Below, one piece after another: positions 58,249 to 64,000 of a stretch of DNA of 64,000 bases. The stretch covers positions 62,001-126,000 of the forward strand of contig NZ_FQTU01000003.1 of assembly GCF_900128885.1 (NCBI RefSeq), given 5' to 3'. Origin of the DNA: Alkalibacter saccharofermentans DSM 14828 (GTDB lineage: Bacteria; Bacillota; Clostridia; Eubacteriales; Alkalibacteraceae). Every line of letters begins with the position of its first letter. The first letter of the stretch is position 1. Under the pieces are notes generated by a model, which saw only the letters and a list, made by a program, of their open reading frames with translations, had not been told where the DNA came from and did no database searches. The translations under genes were made by a program, and so were the position numbers.

Positions 58249-59370
58249 ATGAAATTGATTTCTTACCTTAAGAAGGTGGATTACGTGCTTTTAGTGGTGG
58301 TGCTGCTTTTGAGCGCAATAGGGATAGCCGCTATAGGGGTAGCTACGAATACAGATAATTTTCTAGCCGGAGATTCGGCGGATTTTATATTTAGACAAGC
58401 CGTAGCTCTCAGTCTGGGTTTGACTGGGATGCTGATAGTCATGTCCATAGACTACAAGGTTCTTGGGAGGCACTGGATGTTGATATTTGCCGTATGCATA
58501 CTGCTTCTTCTTGCTGTCTATGTTCCAGGACTAGGGATAGTCAACAAAGGCAGTCGAAGATGGATAAACATGGGCTTTATGGAATTCCAGACGTCTGAGA
58601 TCGTTAAAATCGGGTTCATCATAGTGATGGCAAAGATACTGGAGATAAGGAAAAACAAATTAAACAGCATCTTTGATATCCTGGTGATTTTTGCCGCGGT
58701 GCTGGCCTTCGTTTCCTTGGTTTTCATACAGCCTGACCTGGGGCAATCCCTCGTGTACATAGTCATCGCTTCGGGGATGGTGTTTGTTGCGGGTATTAAT
58801 ATGAAAATAGTATTTGGAGCGTTGGGCGCGATTATAATAATTGCTCCTATATTGTGGAATTTCATGATGGAGGATTACCAAAAGAACAGGATAATATACT
58901 TCCTGAATCCTACTCTCGATCCACTGGGACAGGGCTACCATACGATACAGTCTATTATAACCGTCGGGTCGGGAGAAGTTTTTGGGAAAGGCTTGAATGC
59001 CCAAAATACAATGACCAGTTTGAACTACCTACCTGCCCAATGGACTGATTTTATATTTTCGGTAATATCGGAGTCTGCAGGTTTTGTGGGAGGTTCTGTT
59101 GTAGTGCTGTTATTTGGATTGATGCTGTTTAGGCTCTTAAGGGATGCTAGAGCTGCCAAGGACGAGTTTGGAACATTGATAATAGTAGGAGTGTTTTTTA
59201 TGTTTGCATTTCAAATTTTTGAAAACATTGGAATGACCTTAGGGCTTATGCCCATAACGGGAATAACGCTGCCTTTTTTGAGCTACGGTGGGAGTTCGCT
59301 TATGACGAATCTAATTGCCGTAGGGCTTGTGTTGGGCGTTCATATGCGAAGACACAGCATAAATTTTTAA
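58249..59370 (+). CDS. rodA: SEDS-family peptidoglycan polymerase RodA, copy 2
   Basis: 373 residues behind GAGGTG. It aligns with copy 1 end to end without gaps visible by eye and is more than half identical. GLGIVNKGSRRWINMGF, FIQPDLGQSLVYI, LPAQWTDFIFSVISE and GITLPFLSYGGSSLMTNL are conserved, so both copies look active. Differences cluster in the first two spans and loops. Retention of two intact copies suggests distinct partners or conditions. Sporulation-type SEDS function is one option. Confidence 0.92.
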   Translation: MKLISYLKKVDYVLLVVVLLLSAIGIAAIGVATNTDNFLAGDSADFIFRQAVALSLGLTGMLIVMSIDYKVLGRHWMLIFAVCILLLLAVYVPGLGIVNKGSRRWINMGFMEFQTSEIVKIGFIIVMAKILEIRKNKLNSIFDILVIFAAVLAFVSLVFIQPDLGQSLVYIVIASGMVFVAGINMKIVFGALGAIIIIAPILWNFMMEDYQKNRIIYFLNPTLDPLGQGYHTIQSIITVGSGEVFGKGLNAQNTMTSLNYLPAQWTDFIFSVISESAGFVGGSVVVLLFGLMLFRLLRDARAAKDEFGTLIIVGVFFMFAFQIFENIGMTLGLMPITGITLPFLSYGGSSLMTNLIAVGLVLGVHMRRHSINF

Positions 59371-59413
59371 CGAAACTGCTTAATTTAGCGGGATAATGGA
59401 AAGGAAACATGGG

Positions 59414-61270
59414 ATGGATAATATAATCGACAGTATTTTGCCAAAGGTTGAAACGCCTGCAAGATACGTTGGAAATGAGATCAACAGTGTAAAAAAAGAA
59501 ATTAATGAAGATACGGTAAGGTTTTGCATGGCATTCCCAGATGTATACGAGGTGGGTATGTCCCACTTGGGAATCAAGATACTGTATCATTTGTTAAATG
59601 AAAGAGATAAGACGTATTGCGAAAGAGTTTTTGCGCTTTATCCTGATATGGAGTCAATCCTAAAAGAAAAGGATATCCCGCTATTTTCAATTGAAACTAG
59701 AACTCCGTTAAGCGAATTTGATTTTGTTGGGTTTACCCTTCAGTACGAAATGAGTTATACGAATATATTGAACATGATGGATATGGGCGGAATACCTGTA
59801 TATTCCAAAGACAGAACTGAGAAGGATCCATTGGTGGTCTTTGGAGGACCATGTGCTTATAATCCGGAGCCTGTTGCTGATTTTGCAGATTTAATCGTAA
59901 TCGGCGAAGGAGAAGAAGTCATCCAGGAGATATTAGACCTTTACGAGAAGGAAAGGGACAATTACATCAAGGCGGATTTTCTTAGAAAAGCAGCGGCAAT
60001 CCAAGGGGTATACATACCGGCATTGTATGAAGCCCTATATCATGAAGACGGTACGTTAAAAAGCTTCAATCCGTTCCATGAGGGAGTTCCTAAGTCGGTC
60101 AAGAAACGATTCGTTAAGGATTTGGACAATGTTTATTACCCAGATAGGTTTATAGTGCCATATATTGAAATAGTTCACGACAGGAGCATGCTGGAGCTTT
60201 TTAGGGGATGCACAAGAGGGTGCAGATTCTGTCAGGCAGGGATGCTTTACAGGCCTCTTAGGGAAAAAAGCCTTGATACGCTTAAGAAAAATGCCGATGA
60301 TCTTATTAAGAACACAGGGTATGAGGAAATATCCCTGTCTTCACTTTCCACCATGGATTATTCATGTCTTCCCGAATTGACGGACTACCTGCTTGAAAAA
60401 TACCAAAGCAAGAGGATCTCTGTCGGACTTCCATCCCTTAGGATAGACAGTTTCTCCATCAAGACTGCGGAAAAAATACAAAAGGTAAGAAAGACCGGAC
60501 TTACATTTGCTCCGGAGGCTGGCACTCAGAGGATGCGGGATGTAATAAACAAAGGCGTCACGGAAGAAGATCTTATCCAGTCTGTCAGTGAAGCCTTTAA
60601 TCTCGGATGGGGTCATGTGAAGTTATACTTCATGATAGGACTGCCAACAGAGACTAGAGAAGACCTTGATGGAATCACCGAGATGGCGTTTAAGGTCTTG
60701 GACTCATACAATCAGACAGTCAGCGACAAGAAAAACAAGAAAATCAAGATTGTCGTCAGCACGTCCTCATTCGTGCCTAAAGCTTTTACCCCGTTTCAAT
60801 GGGTAGCCCAGGACAGCGTAGAGGAAATTGCGGATAAGCAGCAGCATATAATTAAGAACATGAGAAGCAGAGCTATTGACTATAGTTGGCACGATCCTCA
60901 CGTCAGCCGCCTTGAAGGAGTATTCGCAAGGGGAGACAGAAAGCTTTCCGATGTGATTTACAGGGCGTTTAAAAAAGGTTGCAAGGCAGATGGATGGAAG
61001 GATTCCTTCAAATACGAAAATTGGCTGGAAGCTTTTGTTGAAGCGGGGATTGATCCTGATTTTTATACCACAAGAAAAAGAGGGGTCGATGAGCTTTTCC
61101 CATGGGATTTTATCGACATTGGGGTGACAAAATCATTCTTGGTCAAAGAGTATGATAAGGCTCTAAATGAAGAGCTGACTCCCTTTTGCAAATACAGATG
61201 CGTAAATTGTGGGTTCAACGACTTTGAAGAAGGGTGGAAATGTCGTGTATACAGCAAGGATAAAGTTTAA
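59414..61270 (+). CDS. B12-binding/radical SAM protein, TIGR03960 family
   Basis: 618 residues from ATG 59414, eight bases after AAGGAA, matching the family start (DNIIDSILPKVETPARYVG); the frame is open six codons earlier. The N-terminal B12-binding-like domain (about 30-230) is followed by a radical SAM domain with CTRGCRFC and the S-L-S-T strand, and a C-terminal Cys pair (CKYRCVNCGF). The family forms a conserved pair with the TIGR03936 protein that follows. The reaction is not established. Confidence 0.9.
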   Translation: MDNIIDSILPKVETPARYVGNEINSVKKEINEDTVRFCMAFPDVYEVGMSHLGIKILYHLLNERDKTYCERVFALYPDMESILKEKDIPLFSIETRTPLSEFDFVGFTLQYEMSYTNILNMMDMGGIPVYSKDRTEKDPLVVFGGPCAYNPEPVADFADLIVIGEGEEVIQEILDLYEKERDNYIKADFLRKAAAIQGVYIPALYEALYHEDGTLKSFNPFHEGVPKSVKKRFVKDLDNVYYPDRFIVPYIEIVHDRSMLELFRGCTRGCRFCQAGMLYRPLREKSLDTLKKNADDLIKNTGYEEISLSSLSTMDYSCLPELTDYLLEKYQSKRISVGLPSLRIDSFSIKTAEKIQKVRKTGLTFAPEAGTQRMRDVINKGVTEEDLIQSVSEAFNLGWGHVKLYFMIGLPTETREDLDGITEMAFKVLDSYNQTVSDKKNKKIKIVVSTSSFVPKAFTPFQWVAQDSVEEIADKQQHIIKNMRSRAIDYSWHDPHVSRLEGVFARGDRKLSDVIYRAFKKGCKADGWKDSFKYENWLEAFVEAGIDPDFYTTRKRGVDELFPWDFIDIGVTKSFLVKEYDKALNEELTPFCKYRCVNCGFNDFEEGWKCRVYSKDKV

Positions 61271-61928
61271 AAGAGAAGCGGATATACGTTATATTTCACA
61301 TCTTGACATGCAGAGGATGGTTCAGAGGATTTTAAGGCGTGCCGAAGTTCCAATGAAATACAGCGAGGGATTCAATCCCCATCCCAAACTGGCATTTGCC
61401 ATGGCCATGGGGGTTGGGTTGACATCGGATTGTGAGTATGTGGATGTAGAACTTATGGAAAGCATAGACCCGGTATTGCTGGTTGGGAGCATGAATGAGT
61501 CTGCTCCTAAAGGGTTTGCGGCATTGAAAGCAATAGTAACGGAAGAAAAACTCCCATCTCTTACATCTTTGATTGAAGAGAGCGTCTATCAAGTAACCTG
61601 TCTTTTAAATGCTTCTGGGGAAGTGGAGCGGTTATCTGATCAGTTAAAGTCGATTTTGGATAGTGAAAGCATAGTTTACAGAAAGAGAAACAAAAAAGGC
61701 AAATGGTCTGACAAGGAGATAAGGCCCCTTATCAAGGAACTCTCCGCGAGTACAGAGGGATTAACGGTGAATATTATAGCGAGGCTAGCAACGGGAAGCA
61801 AGGAAAACTTGAGGCCTGAAGTGGTTTTAGACAAGATAGATCCTGAGAAGAGCCTTTTTGATCAGGAGCATGGGTGCGTCTATCATAGATTGTTTTTAGG
61901 AAAGGTCAATGGAGAAGAGCTAATTTAA
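61245..61928 (+). CDS. TIGR03936/DUF2344 family protein
   Basis: 227 residues from GTG 61245, seven bases after GAAGGGTGG; a longer frame from 61209 lies inside the previous gene. RIKFKREADIRYISHLDMQRMVQRILRRA, the SEGFNPHPKLAFAMAMGVGL stretch (about 33-53) and a C-terminal MoaD-like beta region are typical. It always pairs with the TIGR03960 radical SAM protein, often just before RNase G and ribosomal protein genes; here gltX follows instead. Function unknown, presumably translation- or RNA-linked. Confidence 0.9.
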   Translation: MYTARIKFKREADIRYISHLDMQRMVQRILRRAEVPMKYSEGFNPHPKLAFAMAMGVGLTSDCEYVDVELMESIDPVLLVGSMNESAPKGFAALKAIVTEEKLPSLTSLIEESVYQVTCLLNASGEVERLSDQLKSILDSESIVYRKRNKKGKWSDKEIRPLIKELSASTEGLTVNIIARLATGSKENLRPEVVLDKIDPEKSLFDQEHGCVYHRLFLGKVNGEELI

Positions 61929-61946
61929 TTTTTAGGAGGTAATACG

Positions 61947-63413
61947 ATGGTTAGAGTTAGATTTGCGCCAAGTCCTACCGGATATGTGCATATAGGATCC
62001 TTGAGGACTGCGCTTTACAATTATTTGTTCGCGAAGAAAAACAACGGTTCATACGTCTTAAGGATAGAGGATACTGATCAAAAGAGGTTGGTTGAGGATT
62101 CGATGGTCAACCTAATAGAATGCCTGGAAAAGACTGGGCTTATTCACGACGAGGGACCTACTTTTGATAATGGAAAATTAATTCAAAAGGGAGAGTATGG
62201 TCCATATATACAGTCAGAAAGGCTGGATATATACAAAAAATACTTAAGTGATCTCCTGGAAGATAAGCATGCATATCATTGTTTCTGTTCAAAGGAAAGG
62301 CTGGAAGAGGTGCGTGAAAATCAGCGCCGTGAAAATATGACTCCAAAATACGACGGCCATTGCAGAAACCTTTCCAAGGAAGAGGTTGAAAGAAGGGTTG
62401 CAGCTGGTGAGGAATATGTCATTAGGCTCAGGATGCCGGAAAATTCAATTATAAGCTTTTATGATGAAGTAAGAGGGGATATAAAAATAAATAGCGACGA
62501 GGTTGACGATCAGGTCTTGATAAAATCAGACGGTTTCCCCACGTATCACTTTGCAGTAGTGATAGACGATCACTTAATGGGTATTACCCATGTGATCAGG
62601 GGAGAGGAATGGTTGCCTTCTACCCCAAAGCACGTTTTGTTATACGAAGCATTCGGCTGGGAAAAGCCTACGTATGTCCATTTGCCAAACATCCTAAATG
62701 CTGACAAGAAAAAGCTCAGCAAAAGGCAGGGAGATGTCGCAGTAGAAGATTTCCTAGCGAAAGGGTATCTGCCGGCAGCCTTGATAAACTACATTGCCCT
62801 GCTGGGGTGGAGTCCGGATGTGAACGAAGAGATATTCTCCATGGAGGAGCTTATAGCCCATTTCGATGTCAAGAGGGTGAACAAGTCAGGTGCTGTATTT
62901 GACGTAAACAAGCTCAACTGGATGAATGGCGAATATTTGAGGAAGCTTCCAACAGAAGAGCTGACAAAACTGTGTGCTCCTTTTATGATGGAAACTGGAT
63001 ATGTCACCGATGAGCAATTTGAAGCTGATTTTTCATACTTTGAGAAGATAGTGGACGCATTTAAAGAAAAGATGGACAAGTTCTCGGATATAAAAACTGA
63101 AATGAAAAATCTCTTCGAATACGATGGTGAAGTAACCGATGAAATTAGGGAAATGCTCCAGCTGGACACGACCCCTGTTCTTGCTGAATCGGCGGTAGAA
63201 AAAATGGAAAAATTAGACGAATTCACGCCGGAAACATTAAAGAAAGTATTTAAAGAGATTCAAAAGGAAAAGGGCATCAAAGGAAAGAGCCTGTTTATGC
63301 CCGCCAGGATAATAGCGACCCGACAGATGCACGGATCAGATCTAATGAAAATCATGAGCATTCTAGGGAAAGAAGAAGTAATAAAAAGATTTGAAAACTT
63401 CAGAAAGATTTAA
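61947..63413 (+). CDS. gltX: Glutamyl-tRNA synthetase
   Basis: 488 residues behind TAGGAGG. Class I signature: FAPSPTGYVHIGSLRTALYN (HIGH as HIGS), RIEDTDQKR, IRGEEWLPSTPKH and KKLSKRQGD (KMSKS loop), followed by the anticodon-binding helical domain. The zinc-type Cys set CFCSKERL ... HCRN is visible near 110-145. It charges tRNA-Glu (and tRNA-Gln where GatCAB exists). No T-box precedes it. It ends with a strong terminator. Confidence 0.96.
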   Translation: MVRVRFAPSPTGYVHIGSLRTALYNYLFAKKNNGSYVLRIEDTDQKRLVEDSMVNLIECLEKTGLIHDEGPTFDNGKLIQKGEYGPYIQSERLDIYKKYLSDLLEDKHAYHCFCSKERLEEVRENQRRENMTPKYDGHCRNLSKEEVERRVAAGEEYVIRLRMPENSIISFYDEVRGDIKINSDEVDDQVLIKSDGFPTYHFAVVIDDHLMGITHVIRGEEWLPSTPKHVLLYEAFGWEKPTYVHLPNILNADKKKLSKRQGDVAVEDFLAKGYLPAALINYIALLGWSPDVNEEIFSMEELIAHFDVKRVNKSGAVFDVNKLNWMNGEYLRKLPTEELTKLCAPFMMETGYVTDEQFEADFSYFEKIVDAFKEKMDKFSDIKTEMKNLFEYDGEVTDEIREMLQLDTTPVLAESAVEKMEKLDEFTPETLKKVFKEIQKEKGIKGKSLFMPARIIATRQMHGSDLMKIMSILGKEEVIKRFENFRKI

Positions 63414-63418
63414 AAAAG

Positions 63419-63447
63419 GCTGCACTTTACTCTTTGTAAAGTGCAGC
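63419..63447. terminator. Terminator between gltX and argH
   Basis: GCTGCACTTTAC (63419-63430) pairs perfectly with GTAAAGTGCAGC (63436-63447), loop of five bases, then TGGTTTT. It serves the convergent genes. Confidence 0.88.
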
Positions 63448-63452
63448 TGGTT

Positions 63453-64000
63453 TTATTTAGGCGTATTTTCAAGAAGATAATTTCGATTTATAAACAATAC
63501 CTTCTCCATGCTTTCTATAGATGGTCCGCCGATTACTTTTCGATTGTTGACGCAAGCTTCAATGGTGATATGATCGTATATGGTCTCGTCGAAAACAGGC
63601 GATATTTTCTTGAATTCTTCAAGGGACAGATCCTCGATGTTTTTGCCCTTTTCTATGCAGTACAATACAAGCTTTCCAATTATTGAGTGGGCTTCCCTAA
63701 AAGGCATGTCTTTTTTTACGAGCCAGTCTGCTGCATCCGTGGCATTGGTGAAAGCCTTCTTGGCTCCCTCGTACATGACTTTTTTGTTTACATTCATGGT
63801 CTTTACCATGTCCGTAAATATAGGAAGACACATAGATATGGTTTTTACTCCGTCGAACACAGCCTCCTTGTCCTCTTGCATGTCTTTGTTGTAGGCCAAG
63901 GGGATACCTTTCATCGTGGTCAAAAGTCCCATCAAATGTCCGTAAACTCTTCCAGTCTTTCCCCTGACCAGCTCGGCAATGTCAGGGTTTTTCTTCTGGG
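63453..64000 (-). CDS. argH: Argininosuccinate lyase, C-terminal part (5' end outside window)
   Basis: About 182 C-terminal residues; the frame runs off the window edge. The fumarase-superfamily signature (QKKNPDIAELVRGKTGRVYG) is at the very edge, followed by AYNKDMQEDKE and the C-terminal ARGH domain with LVKKDMPFREAHSIIGKLV. It splits argininosuccinate into arginine and fumarate. The final segment is slightly longer than usual (ESMEKVLFINRNYLLENTPK). No other arg gene is visible. Confidence 0.94.
   Translation of the reverse strand, partial: QKKNPDIAELVRGKTGRVYGHLMGLLTTMKGIPLAYNKDMQEDKEAVFDGVKTISMCLPIFTDMVKTMNVNKKVMYEGAKKAFTNATDAADWLVKKDMPFREAHSIIGKLVLYCIEKGKNIEDLSLEEFKKISPVFDETIYDHITIEACVNNRKVIGGPSIESMEKVLFINRNYLLENTPK

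Overview
The window looks like chromosomal DNA of an anaerobic, low-GC Gram-positive bacterium, most likely a member of the Clostridia. This rests on AT-rich sequence with strong AGGAGG ribosome binding sites and frequent TTG/GTG starts; Firmicute regulators (HPr kinase HprK, glycerol antiterminator GlpP, ROK, MerR, YerC-type TrpR relative); and anaerobic enzymes (2-oxoacid:ferredoxin oxidoreductase, anaerobic sulfatase maturase, FeoAB iron uptake). No rRNA, tRNA, prophage, insertion sequence or CRISPR array was recognised. Genus cannot be fixed from the sequence alone.

Region 1 (1-13372) is the most unusual part. A truncated sulfatase and a ROK repressor precede a one-strand run: 6-phosphofructokinase-like kinase, TauE/SafE exporter, class II aldolase, phosphoglucose-isomerase-like protein, triosephosphate-isomerase-like protein, LarA-type nickel-pincer racemase/epimerase, LarC (N-terminal half only), LarB, ChrA transporter and an anaerobic sulfatase maturase. 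A normal phosphoglucose isomerase lies elsewhere (46535-47872). The paralogue here has lost much of the sugar-phosphate loop, and the TIM-like protein has lost its phosphate-gripping loops but kept its catalytic residues. I read the cluster as a parallel, glycolysis-shaped pathway for a hexose that is not an ordinary 6-phosphate sugar (sulfonated, sulfated or 6-deoxy). Two near-identical palindromes in the promoter before the kinase gene are candidate ROK operators.

Region 2 (13426-26322) is mixed: a DUF188 protein, a RelBE-type toxin-antitoxin pair, a Ca/Na antiporter, a MerR regulator with a classic 19-bp-spacer promoter and an ABC exporter, Maf, small proteins, a nuclease remnant beside a stand-alone HerA-like ATPase, membrane proteins, a C_GCAxxG_C_C redox protein coupled to a TDT transporter, a NYN/LOTUS protein and a decaying GNAT gene.

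Region 3 (26345-29568) is a glycerol module: glpP, then glpK, then an unrecognised polytopic membrane protein. Both glpK and the membrane gene are preceded by the same 29-base RNA leader block leading into a terminator hairpin. The membrane protein is not GlpF, so it is a candidate for an undescribed glycerol-related transporter.

Region 4 (29672-39560) holds a two-subunit 2-oxoacid:ferredoxin oxidoreductase, an ABC-F protein, a gene remnant, an ArsB/NhaD-type transporter, a glycerophosphodiesterase, and feoA-feoB with a FeoB-associated Cys-rich peptide behind a Fur-like box. Region 5 (39687-64000) is mostly core housekeeping: uvrC-HAD-hprK-PHP-cyclophilin-degV, a second degV, pgi, a DUF4342 protein with a two-component system, TetR, acpS-nnrDE-nadE, aroE, tandem duplicated rodA genes, the TIGR03960/TIGR03936 pair, gltX and a truncated argH.
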